In this document: positions 43,663 through 51,420 of the stretch, in pieces
Position numbering within the stretch: the stretch's first letter is position 1
How the letters are laid out: the number at the start of each line of letters is the position of its first letter
NCBI RefSeq assembly: GCF_021504595.1
Contig: NZ_JACSGT010000001.1
Coordinates: 124,001-188,000, forward strand
DNA length: 64,000 nucleotides
Origin: Chryseobacterium indicum
GTDB lineage: Bacteria; Bacteroidota; Bacteroidia; Flavobacteriales; Weeksellaceae
Direction of reading: 5' to 3'
The notes under the pieces: generated by a model
The model's input: only the letters and a program-made list of their open reading frames with translations
The model's database searches: none
What the model was told of the DNA's origin: nothing
Position numbers and translations under genes: made by a program

Positions 43663-44655
43663 TTATTCAATTTCAATAGAATGATAAGCCATCCATCGTT
43701 TTAAATTTCCAACCATCCTTTTCAGATGATCTTCATTCAGGAAGATATTTGTCCAGAATTCAAATCTGTCGCACTGCACACTGATGTAATACGTTATGAC
43801 AGCTAAACAGGCGTAAGATAAGAACTTTTTCTCTTCGTTGCTGATTGTTGTTACCGTTTCATAACCCTGTAAAAAACTTTTTGCTTTTGTCAGATATTCT
43901 TCCTCATTCAGGTTTGTTGCCAGAAGCTGAAACAGAAAGTAAGAAATATCAAAACATAAATAGCCGTTTCCGCAGAAATCAAAATCGAAAAAAGTAACTT
44001 CCTTTTCATTATCAATGTGCAGATTATCAAACCAGACATCAAGATGTACGCTTCCGTATCTCATTTGCTGTCTGTCGAAAGTTTCGAATTTATGGCTTAA
44101 AAATTCAGATAATTTCTCCAGAAAAATAACTTCGGTATTACCATCGTTAAAGAATTTTTTTATCTTTTCAACAGGGTCTGTAAGCAGATTTTTTGAATCA
44201 TAAGAAATCCTGTTCAGTTCAAAATGTTCTGCCGACTGATGAACTCTGGCTAAAGCCTGTCCGATCAGAAAACTTGCTTCAGAAGAAAATTTTGCCGTTT
44301 TTATGCCTTTCGCATAAGAAAATAAAACACCGAATCTTTTTCCTTCCGGGGCTTCAATTTCCTGGATATAGTCACTAAATTTGTCTGCAATCGGAAAAGC
44401 AACCTGCCGGTTTTCGTCTTTTAAATGAAGAAGAAGCTTTAGTTCTTCCTCAATTTCAGATTTTGTCCGCCAATGATGAGTATACACTCGGAAAACAAAT
44501 TTCTTTTCCTCATCATGAATAATGTACAAATGATTCATGGCTAGGCGGAAAATGCTGCATTTTGTTTTGTTACTCAGTCCGTATTTTTGCTGAATAAGAT
44601 ATCCGAGATGTACGGGATCAAGCGTACTGTTTATAGCAGGGAATTTTTCTGTCAT
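43663..44655 (-). CDS. APH/choline-kinase-like phosphotransferase
   Basis: A 330-residue cytoplasmic protein of the aminoglycoside-phosphotransferase fold. The catalytic loop reads YGSVHLDVWFDNLHI (the HxDxxxxN element) and the metal-binding FDFDFCG (DFD) follows about 15 residues later. The N-lobe has a lysine strand EEKKFVFRVYTH. Family members phosphorylate small molecules such as homoserine, choline or sugar antibiotics; substrate unknown, and 'homoserine kinase-type II-like' is also possible. I start at the ATG ending at 44655; the longer frame from 44760 runs into tandem repeats. Confidence 0.8.
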   Translation of the reverse strand: MTEKFPAINSTLDPVHLGYLIQQKYGLSNKTKCSIFRLAMNHLYIIHDEEKKFVFRVYTHHWRTKSEIEEELKLLLHLKDENRQVAFPIADKFSDYIQEIEAPEGKRFGVLFSYAKGIKTAKFSSEASFLIGQALARVHQSAEHFELNRISYDSKNLLTDPVEKIKKFFNDGNTEVIFLEKLSEFLSHKFETFDRQQMRYGSVHLDVWFDNLHIDNEKEVTFFDFDFCGNGYLCFDISYFLFQLLATNLNEEEYLTKAKSFLQGYETVTTISNEEKKFLSYACLAVITYYISVQCDRFEFWTNIFLNEDHLKRMVGNLKRWMAYHSIEIE

Positions 44656-44706
44656 TAATTTAAATTTATATCCGTAAGTGCACAGTACTTTATATGAAAC
44701 AACTTT

Positions 44707-45040
44707 GTTTGTAATCAAATGCAGGTGCAGGTAGTCTAAAACAACCCTGTTTGTAACCAAATGCAGTTTATATAACTCTGAAACATTCTGTTTGTAATGA
44801 AATGCAAATGCAGGTAGTCTGAAACAACCCTGTTTGTAATCAAATGCAGATGCAGGTAGTTTAAAACAACCCTGTTTGTAACCAAATGCAGTTTATATAA
44901 CTCTGAAACAATCTGTTTGTAATGAAATGCAAATGCAGGTAGTCTGAAACAACCCTGTTTGTAATCAAATGCAAATGAATGTAGTTTAAAACAACCTTGT
45001 TTGTAACAAAATGCAAATCAATTTAGATTAAAACAGTAAG
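44707..45040. repeat. 42-bp tandem repeat array with three-unit higher-order pattern
   Basis: The start GTTTGTAA recurs at 44707, 44749, 44790, 44832, 44874, 44915, 44957 and 44999 (spacing 42, 41, 42, 42, 41, 42, 42), with a degenerate ninth start at 45041. Units fall into three types by their second half: type A (GCAGGTAGT, about ...TAAAACAACCCT), type B (GCAGTTTATATAACTCTGAAACA) and type C (GCAAATGCAGGTAGTCTGAAACAACCCT), in the order A-B-C-A-B-C-A-D. Repeated units identify tandem duplication, not CRISPR spacers. It is non-coding and lies between the APH-like kinase and an MBL hydrolase. Confidence 0.9.
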
Positions 45041-45083
45041 GTTCGTATCTAAACTCTCTTAGTTCACCCACACTCAAACAGTC

Positions 45084-45722
45084 TTACTTAAAAAACGGAT
45101 TATACTCCTTTTCAAACCCGATTTTCGTAGGATTTCCGTGTCCGGAGAAAACCTGAGTGTCATTATCCAAAATGAAAAGTTTGGTTTTGATTCCTTCAAT
45201 TAGCTGCTCATAGTTTCCTTTATAAAGATCAGTCCTTCCGATGCTTCCTTCAAACAGAACATCTCCGGAAATGATAAATTTCTGATTTTCGTTATGATAA
45301 ACCACACTCCCCGGAGAATGTCCCGGAACATGATAGATTTTGAATTTTTCTCCGTCAAAATCCAGTTCGTCACCCTCATTAATATATTGAATTTCCACAT
45401 GAATATGATCCAGCTCAAAACCAAACCTCATCCCGCTGATCTGGAACATATCCAGCACTTCTTTGTCTTCTCTGTGCATCAGAACAGGAACTTTATACGT
45501 GTCAAAAGCCCATTGTAAGCCCAAAACATGATCAATATGAGCGTGCGTTAAAAGAATTTTTTCAATTTTCAGTTCATTTTCTGAAATGAAACTTTCGATC
45601 GCTTTGGTTTCCTGTCCGTTCATATTTCCGGGATCAAATAACCATGCTTTTTTATTTTCGTTATAAAGGATATAAGTGTTTTCGCTTGCAAAATTGAATA
45701 CGAAACCTTGGATCTGAAGCAT
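45084..45722 (-). CDS. MBL-fold metallo-hydrolase (glyoxalase II-like)
   Basis: A 212-residue cytoplasmic enzyme of the metallo-beta-lactamase fold. The zinc motif THAHIDHVLG (HxHxDH, about residues 61-70) is present, with later ligands in HVPGHSPGSVVYH, FSGDVLFEGSIGRTD and SGHGNPTKIG. The family includes hydroxyacylglutathione hydrolases and other thioester or phosphoester hydrolases; the exact substrate is unknown. It is separated from the kinase gene by the repeat array and has a TACCTTTG promoter-like box upstream, so it is probably transcribed alone. Confidence 0.88.
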   Translation of the reverse strand: MLQIQGFVFNFASENTYILYNENKKAWLFDPGNMNGQETKAIESFISENELKIEKILLTHAHIDHVLGLQWAFDTYKVPVLMHREDKEVLDMFQISGMRFGFELDHIHVEIQYINEGDELDFDGEKFKIYHVPGHSPGSVVYHNENQKFIISGDVLFEGSIGRTDLYKGNYEQLIEGIKTKLFILDNDTQVFSGHGNPTKIGFEKEYNPFFK

Positions 45723-45745
45723 ATTCTGAATATTTTTATTGGAAA

Positions 45746-45753
45746 CAAAGGTA
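45746..45753 (-). promoter_or_regulatory. Putative -7 promoter element of the MBL hydrolase gene
   Basis: TACCTTTG on the minus strand, an exact TAnnTTTG match, 23 bases before the ATG. Confidence 0.45.
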
Positions 45754-45794
45754 GCTACAAAAGTTTTGGTTTAAAAATAGTTTTGATTTAAATT

Positions 45795-45960
45795 TTAACC
45801 GCAAAAGATGCAAAAGATTATTGGATTTATTTAAAGTATTTCAAAAACCTGCAAAGAGAAAAATCTTTGATTTTTTAAACTTATGTGTGCTTTTTTTTCC
45901 TATTTAATTATTAAACTTAAATAACTAAAATGTAAAATCTTTTGCATCTTTTGCGGTTAA
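45795..45960. repeat. 166-bp palindromic element with perfect 25-bp terminal inverted repeats
   Basis: The left end (45795-45819) starts TTAACCGCAAAAGATGC and is followed by AAAAGATT. The right end (45936-45960) is the exact reverse complement. Between the arms are 116 AT-rich bases without ORF. It sits between divergent genes (MBL hydrolase and T9SS plug). The arms start with an A/G-rich heptamer-like pattern seen repeatedly in Flavobacteria intergenic repeats; it resembles a MITE without transposase. Confidence 0.8.
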
Positions 45961-46005
45961 GATAAAATTCAGGCAATTTTTAATGAATAAAGATATGTTG
46001 CTTTG

Positions 46006-46035
46006 TTGTTTAAAAACGATTTTTCGTTATCTTCG
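46006..46035 (+). promoter_or_regulatory. Putative promoter of the T9SS plug gene
   Basis: TTG at 46006-46008, a 19-base spacer, and TATCTTCG (one mismatch to TAnnTTTG) at 46028-46035, which ends 5 bases before the ATG. If used, the mRNA would be nearly leaderless. Confidence 0.4.
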
Positions 46036-46040
46036 TCATA

Positions 46041-47252
46041 ATGAAAACATTGCAGCTACTTTTACTTTCTTTGGGCGGACTGGTTTTTGGACAGAATATC
46101 CAGAGTATTCAATTGTTTAATCCACAGACCAATGACGAAACACCGGTTATTAATTTTAATCAGCAGTTGGTTTTAAGTTTCGATGATCTTACCAATGCAA
46201 GCGAAATTTACAGATATACCATAAAGCATTACAACAGAAACTGGGAAGACGATAATCTTTTCTTTACGGAATTTGCCAATGGAAGTTTAAACGGTTTGCT
46301 GGATAAATTTCAGTATTCTTTCAATACACTGCAATCATATACGCACTACACGCTGAATTTCCCGAACGAGAAAATACAGCCGAAAATATCTGGGAATTTC
46401 GAGCTTATAGTGTACAAAGATTCTGCTGAAAAACCGCTTTTCAAAAGAAGATTTTATGTGGTGGAAGATGCAGCAACTTTAGCAATAGGGGTTTCAAGAT
46501 TTGCTGATGCAAGAAATCCTGATGCGAACCAAAGGATAGAAGTGAAAGCAGTTCCCAAAGGCGGAGATATAACATCGAATGTAAATTCCATGACGCTGAA
46601 TGTAATGCAGAACAATAATCCGAATGTTACAATAAATAATTTAAAACCTAGTGCGACATTGGGAAACCAGCTTCTTTTTCAGCAGCTTTCCTTGATATTT
46701 TCGGGGAATAATGAATTTTATTATTTCGATAATAAGAATATGAACATGGCTGCAGATATGGTTCGTGCAACCGAACTTTTGGACGGAGTTAACCAGACTT
46801 ATCTTCATCCGGTCTGGGCTTTTCCGCTGAATTATCAGTATCAGCCGGACGTTAACGGCGCGTGGTATTACCGTAGAAATGATCTGGGAAGAGAAAGGGA
46901 TGCTACGAGAGAAGCAGATTATTCATGGGTGCATTTTTACCTTGATTCTGAGCCGGTCGACAAAGAAATTTTTGTTTTGGGAGGGTTCAATAATTTCAAA
47001 CCAAGCAAGGAAAACCAGATGCAGTATGATGAGACATTAAAAAAATATGTGGCAAAAATATATCTGAAGCAGGGTTTTTACAACTATATTCTGGCAACAA
47101 AAAATCCCGATGGAAGACTTAATTTCGGTGAAGTGAACGGTAATTTCTGGCAGACGGAAAATCTTTATCAGGCATTTTTATATTATGCCCCTTTCGGAAG
47201 AAATTACGATGGATTAATGGGGTATGGCGAATTCAGAACGCCGGTGAGATGA
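46041..47252 (+). CDS. Type IX secretion system plug protein (DUF5103 family)
   Basis: A 403-residue exported protein with signal peptide (MKTLQLLLLSLGGLVFG, then Q). Its sequence has the pattern of the DUF5103 plug proteins (early segment IQLFNPQTNDETPVINF; SEIYRYTIKHYNRNWEDDNLFFTEFANG; C-terminal FVLGGFNNF and LYQAFLYYAPFGRNYDGLMGYGEF). In the T9SS the plug seals the SprA outer-membrane channel when PorV is not bound, preventing leakage. It fits the presence of T9SS substrates at 6570 and 48297. No other T9SS component is in the window. Confidence 0.85.
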   Translation: MKTLQLLLLSLGGLVFGQNIQSIQLFNPQTNDETPVINFNQQLVLSFDDLTNASEIYRYTIKHYNRNWEDDNLFFTEFANGSLNGLLDKFQYSFNTLQSYTHYTLNFPNEKIQPKISGNFELIVYKDSAEKPLFKRRFYVVEDAATLAIGVSRFADARNPDANQRIEVKAVPKGGDITSNVNSMTLNVMQNNNPNVTINNLKPSATLGNQLLFQQLSLIFSGNNEFYYFDNKNMNMAADMVRATELLDGVNQTYLHPVWAFPLNYQYQPDVNGAWYYRRNDLGRERDATREADYSWVHFYLDSEPVDKEIFVLGGFNNFKPSKENQMQYDETLKKYVAKIYLKQGFYNYILATKNPDGRLNFGEVNGNFWQTENLYQAFLYYAPFGRNYDGLMGYGEFRTPVR

Positions 47253-47299
47253 TTTTATAGCCGATTGATTTCATGCAAAATATTAATGTCATTAACTAA

Positions 47300-47330
47300 A
47301 AAACCTCACAGATAAATCCGTGAGGTTTGA
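47300..47330 (+). terminator. Intrinsic terminator of the T9SS plug gene
   Basis: A 9-bp stem AAACCTCAC/GTGAGGTTT with a short loop, 48 bases after the plug stop codon. Only a weak T-tail follows, so confidence is moderate. Confidence 0.6.
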
Positions 47331-47359
47331 ATATAATAATAGTCTGGAAGTTTTGGTGA

Positions 47360-47611
47360 TTATGTTTTGAATACAGCGGTTATTAAAATGTTTTCTTCAT
47401 CTTCAAAAAGATAATGAATATTTACTGGGAAATCTGGCATTGTTTCCACGAGAGTTTCCTGAATCTTTTTTCTCTCTTTTTTTGAAATTCCATTTACACA
47501 TTCTTTTAATTCTTCTAAAAAATCAATTCCTTTATATTCTTTTTCCGCATTAAAAACTCTCATAAGCAGTCTTATGTCGTTTTTGGCAATAGAAGAGAGC
47601 AATACATTCAT
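47360..47611 (-). CDS. RelE/ParE-like toxin of a putative type II toxin-antitoxin pair
   Basis: An 83-residue protein with the RelE/ParE layout: an N-terminal helix with AKNDIRLLMRVFNAEKEYKG, a middle GIDFLEELKECVNGI helix, and a C-terminal sheet ending FPVNIHYLFEDEENILITAVF, which matches the FPYxIxYxVEDDxIxILAV hallmark of ParE. Proteins of this family inhibit gyrase or cleave ribosome-bound mRNA. It follows a small partner gene (47615-47842) by three bases, as expected for toxin after antitoxin. Confidence 0.7.
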   Translation of the reverse strand: MNVLLSSIAKNDIRLLMRVFNAEKEYKGIDFLEELKECVNGISKKERKKIQETLVETMPDFPVNIHYLFEDEENILITAVFKT

Positions 47612-47614
47612 TGT

Positions 47615-47842
47615 TTAGGCACAGTACTTTTTCAGCTCCGAGATATTTTCGTAGAAGTCCAGTTTAGTGTCGGGATTTTCCCTGTGAAACTGAATTCTAT
47701 ATAAAATTTCGTCCAGATAAAATTGCGATATCGCTGTTTTATTTTTCATTTCAAGACTTTTTACCATCTTCGCAAAAGTTTCCAGCATTTCCGGATTTAA
47801 GTTTTCGATTTTATTTTTTAGAATTTCGGCAGTTGCATTCAT
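47615..47842 (-). CDS. Putative antitoxin partner of the RelE/ParE-like toxin
   Basis: A 75-residue helical protein starting at the ATG ending at 47842 (MNATAEILKNKIENLNPEMLETF); an upstream ATG at 47911 would add a hydrophobic, unlikely segment. It lies three bases upstream of the toxin in the same operon and in the usual order. It has no clear DNA-binding motif, so it may neutralise the toxin by a helix-rich C-terminus (YLDEILYRIQFHRENPDTKLD) only. Distant similarity to 'addiction module' proteins is possible but not proven. Confidence 0.55.
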   Translation of the reverse strand: MNATAEILKNKIENLNPEMLETFAKMVKSLEMKNKTAISQFYLDEILYRIQFHRENPDTKLDFYENISELKKYCA

Positions 47843-48296
47843 CTGATCTGTCTTTTTAATTAGCAATGTAATTTTATAGGGTAAAGGTAGTAAAAAAATA
47901 TTTATTTTCAAAATATTTACTATTTAAAAAGGGGGTGTTTTTGTTTATTTTTAATTTTTTTTAAAAAATTTTAACTTTTTTAAGGGGTGTGTATGTTTTT
48001 TTTATATTTTCAACAGGATCTTAAATTTCTAGGCTTTTCTTATATAATTCATACAACTTTGAATTATAATGCCCTGCATAGTGAAAAAAATAATTCATAA
48101 ATTAATTATTTATGTTAAATATTTTAACATAAAATATGTTTAATGATTAAATTTTACATTAAAGAAGTTGTTTATTGTAAAATTGTGATTATGATTTTTT
48201 TGCTGATTTATAAATTCTATTGAATATTTAATATTTATTTCGTTAATTTGATATAAATCTTTTGTTAATTAAATTTAAAACCAATAAATATTTATT
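47843..48296. other. Very AT-rich 454-base region upstream of the M4 protease gene
   Basis: No ORF and no perfect TAnnTTTG box are seen. The stretch has long T- and A-runs (about 47935-48010) and an approximate box TTAATTTG at 48243-48250. It probably holds the divergent promoters for the toxin pair and the metalloprotease. I see nothing else. Confidence 0.4.
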
Positions 48297-50249
48297 ATGA
48301 AAATGAAATTTATCTTAGTGTCAAGTGTTGCTGTATGTTCTTTTGTTTTCGGACAAAATGTACCGTCTAAACTAATTCCGGCTAAAGACGGACTGCATGC
48401 AGATTTTATGAGATTCGAAAAAGACAGACCTGCTTTTCAGGGCAGTCCGGTTTTATTTGATGAAACTTCACAAAGACTATCCCAAGCTCAGGGCCGCAAG
48501 TTGGGTTTTGAAAAAGATCAGTTGGGATTTGAAACGCACAGATTTCAGCAGACCATCGATGGAATTCCTGTAGAATACGGGATGATGGCTGTACAGACCA
48601 AAGACGGCAAAATTGTAGGAGAATCCGGAAAATGGATTGTTAAGACTCCTAAAAATTTAGAAAAAAGCGCTAAAATTTCCGAAAGCATCGCATTACAGAA
48701 CGCGATGGCATTTGTAGGCGCAGATTCTTACAAATGGCAGAATAAAGAAGAGGAAGAATTTATTAAAAAAGAATCAAATGATGCCAGTGCATCTTTCGCT
48801 CCTAAAGGAGAAGTAGTTTATTATTCTGATCCTGCTGATGATAAAATGAAGGATTTGAAGCTGGCTTACAAATTCGATATCTATGCTGAAAAACCATTAA
48901 GCAGACAATATGTTTTTGTAGACGCAAAAGACGGTAAGGTATTGGGAGTTGATGCGATTATCCACGAAGTTAATACTCCGGGAACAGCTGTTACAGGGTA
49001 CAGCGGAACCAGAAGCATCGTTACAGATTCTTACAATGGAAGCTACAGATTAAGAGAAACAGGAAGAAACGGCGGAACGGCTGTTCAGACTTTTGACCTT
49101 AAAAAAGGAACCAACTATGCTTCGGCAGTAGACTTTACAGATGCGGATAATACATGGAATAACGTTAATACAAACAAAGATCAATATGCAACTGATGCGC
49201 ATTGGGGAGCAGAAATGACGTTGGATTATCTGTATACTAAATTCGGAAGAAAGAGTATCGATAACAATCATTTTGCAATAAAATCTTATGTGCATTACTC
49301 TACCAATTATTTTAATGCCTTCTGGGACGGAACCAGAATGACGTATGGTGACGGAAGTTCCACAACAAACGGAGGAAAACCTCTTACAGCTTTGGATGTT
49401 TGTGGTCACGAAATTACTCACGGGATGACTTCTAAAACAGCAAATCTTGCTTATCAGAGAGAATCAGGAGCTTTAAATGAAGGCTTTTCCGATATCTTTG
49501 GAAATTCAATAGAGCGTTGGGCAAGACCTACACAAAATAGTTGGAAATTAGGAGAAGATTTCAGTTATGTAATCAGAGACATGGCAAACCCGAATGCTTA
49601 CGGACAGCCGGATACTTATCTTGGAACGTACTGGAAAGCAACTACTACAACAGGTTGTGCAAGTCCTACTCAGACCAATGATTACTGTGGAGTTCATACG
49701 AATTCAGGAGTTCTTAATTTCTGGTATTATTTATTAGTAACCGGAGGAACCGGAACTAATGATAAAGGATTTGCTTACAATGTTACAGGAATCGGTCTGG
49801 ATAAAGCGGCAGCTATCGCTTACAGAACACTTACAACATATTTATCCTCTTCTTCAACTTATCTGAATGCAAGAACGTATTCTCTTCAGGCGGCTGCAGA
49901 TTTATACGGCGCAGGAAGTGCTGAAGTTACTCAGGTTACCAATGCATGGAATGCTGTGGGAGTAGGAGGCGGAACGTCTGCTGCAGGAAAAACTGCCGCT
50001 TCAGATGCTTCATTATACACAATCAGTCCAAATCCGGCAACCGATAAATTTACCGTATCATTTGAAGGTAAAGAAGGAAGCGGAGTAGTAGAAGTAATGA
50101 GCCTTACCGGTAAAAGAGAAATTTCCGAAAAAGTGAAATTAACAGATGGAGCGAACAGAGTGGAAATTCAGCTTCCGGGTAATATGCTTCCGGGAATTTA
50201 TGTGGTAACTGTAAATGGACAAAAAGCAGGAAACTTAATTAAAAAATAA
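48297..50249 (+). CDS. Secreted M4 (thermolysin-type) metalloprotease with T9SS sorting domain
   Basis: A 650-residue secreted protease. Order of parts: signal peptide (MKMKFILVSSVAVCSFVFG, then Q); FTP propeptide region to about residue 215 (FEKDQLGFETHRFQQTIDGIPVEYGMMAVQ); catalytic M4 domain with the zinc motif HEITH in CGHEITHGMTSKTANL (about residues 369-384) and ESGALNEGFSDIFGN carrying the third zinc ligand Glu and Asp; then T9SS type A sorting domain (YTISPNPATDKFTVSF...GIYVVTVNG). It is exported through T9SS and acts extracellularly on proteins. Confidence 0.93.
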   Translation: MKMKFILVSSVAVCSFVFGQNVPSKLIPAKDGLHADFMRFEKDRPAFQGSPVLFDETSQRLSQAQGRKLGFEKDQLGFETHRFQQTIDGIPVEYGMMAVQTKDGKIVGESGKWIVKTPKNLEKSAKISESIALQNAMAFVGADSYKWQNKEEEEFIKKESNDASASFAPKGEVVYYSDPADDKMKDLKLAYKFDIYAEKPLSRQYVFVDAKDGKVLGVDAIIHEVNTPGTAVTGYSGTRSIVTDSYNGSYRLRETGRNGGTAVQTFDLKKGTNYASAVDFTDADNTWNNVNTNKDQYATDAHWGAEMTLDYLYTKFGRKSIDNNHFAIKSYVHYSTNYFNAFWDGTRMTYGDGSSTTNGGKPLTALDVCGHEITHGMTSKTANLAYQRESGALNEGFSDIFGNSIERWARPTQNSWKLGEDFSYVIRDMANPNAYGQPDTYLGTYWKATTTTGCASPTQTNDYCGVHTNSGVLNFWYYLLVTGGTGTNDKGFAYNVTGIGLDKAAAIAYRTLTTYLSSSSTYLNARTYSLQAAADLYGAGSAEVTQVTNAWNAVGVGGGTSAAGKTAASDASLYTISPNPATDKFTVSFEGKEGSGVVEVMSLTGKREISEKVKLTDGANRVEIQLPGNMLPGIYVVTVNGQKAGNLIKK

Positions 50250-50275
50250 CAGTAGTAATATCATAATTAAAAAAA

Positions 50276-50312
50276 GTAAGACCATAGGATTTTCCTGTGG
50301 TCTTCTTTATTA
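50276..50312 (+). terminator. Intrinsic terminator of the M4 protease gene
   Basis: A 12-bp stem AAGACCATAGGA/TCCTGTGGTCTT (one G-T pair, 3-base loop) followed by TCTTTATT, 28 bases after the stop codon. Confidence 0.7.
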
Positions 50313-50330
50313 TATTGATTTTAAAAGGTA

Positions 50331-51353
50331 TTATACCAGATAAAACTCATGAAGCTTTTCTTCGCAAAGTATTTTTACCACTTCAATCCATCGGTCTTCA
50401 TCATTAAGGCAGGGAATATAATGGAAATTTTCTCCTCCTCCGTGTAAAAACTGCTCTTTTCCTTCCACTGAAATTTCTTCCAGTGTTTCCAGACAATCGG
50501 AAACGAAAGCAGGGCACACAATCGCGAGATTTTTTACTCCTTTTTTAGGAATAGTTTCCAGTGTTTCATCGGTGTAAGGTTCGATCCATTTGTCTTTTCC
50601 TAATCTTGACTGGAAAGAAACAATGGTTTTTTCCTTTGGAAGATTCAGTTTTTCAATTACCAGATTGGTTGTTTTGAAACATTGGTGACGGTAGCAAAAC
50701 GTATGACTTGGATTGCTTTCTCTGGAACAGCAGTCGTTCAGATTACACGTTTTCGTAGGATCAGTTTTATAAATATGTCTTTCCGGAACACCGTGATAAG
50801 AAAACTGCAAAGCGTCGAAATTTTCAGGAAGTTTTTCTCTGATGCTTTCCGCTAAACAGTTGATGTAAATATCGCGATCGTAAAAAGGCTGAATATAATT
50901 GATCTTTACCTTCGGAAACTTTTGTTTTCTTACTTCTTCTGCTTTTTCCACCACCGTTTCTGTGGTACTCATTGCATATTGAGGATACAGCGGGAAAAGT
51001 ACAATTTCGGAAACTCCCTGATCTACCAGTTTCTGAATTCCGGCTTCAATACTCGGCTGCGCATATCTCATCCCGATTTCCACAGGAACATCCACCACTT
51101 TCTGAAGTTTCTTCTGAATTTTTTCTGTGATCACAATAAGAGGAGAACCTTCGTCCGTCCAAACCGTTTTATAAGCTTCCGCAGATTTTTTCGGTCTTGT
51201 GTTCAGGATAATTCCCTGTACCAGAAGCGCACGGAAGAACCAGCGATAATCGATCACTTTTTCATCCATCAGGAATTCATCCAGATATTCTCTTACATCA
51301 TTTACTGCCGTAGACTTCGGCGAACCAAGATTTACTAATAAAATTCCTTTCAT
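50331..51353 (-). CDS. hemH: Ferrochelatase
   Basis: A 340-residue enzyme inserting Fe2+ into protoporphyrin IX as the last step of heme synthesis. Signature motifs are present: N-terminal LLVNLGSPKSTAVNDVREYLDEFL, the active-site loop FSYHGVPERHIYK with catalytic His, and CPAFVSDCLETLEEISVE with the Glu/Asp metal region. Length is normal. It is 68 bases downstream of an Nfu-type iron-sulfur gene, and both may be linked by iron use, but a shared transcript is not proven. Confidence 0.96.
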   Translation of the reverse strand: MKGILLVNLGSPKSTAVNDVREYLDEFLMDEKVIDYRWFFRALLVQGIILNTRPKKSAEAYKTVWTDEGSPLIVITEKIQKKLQKVVDVPVEIGMRYAQPSIEAGIQKLVDQGVSEIVLFPLYPQYAMSTTETVVEKAEEVRKQKFPKVKINYIQPFYDRDIYINCLAESIREKLPENFDALQFSYHGVPERHIYKTDPTKTCNLNDCCSRESNPSHTFCYRHQCFKTTNLVIEKLNLPKEKTIVSFQSRLGKDKWIEPYTDETLETIPKKGVKNLAIVCPAFVSDCLETLEEISVEGKEQFLHGGGENFHYIPCLNDEDRWIEVVKILCEEKLHEFYLV

Positions 51354-51420
51354 AAAATATAAATAATGAGTAATGGTAATGAGTAATTTAATAGTGCTTA
51401 TTACTGATTACTTATGTTTT

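Noticed and set aside
44656..44760. N-terminal extension of the APH-like kinase from a start at 44760
   Set aside because: The extra 35 residues come from the tandem repeat array region (repeated Leu/His/Thr pattern) and add no kinase element. The ATG at 44655 gives the family-like N-terminus.
44707..45040. CRISPR array
   Set aside because: The variable halves of the units are themselves repeated in order, no unique spacers exist, and no cas gene is nearby.
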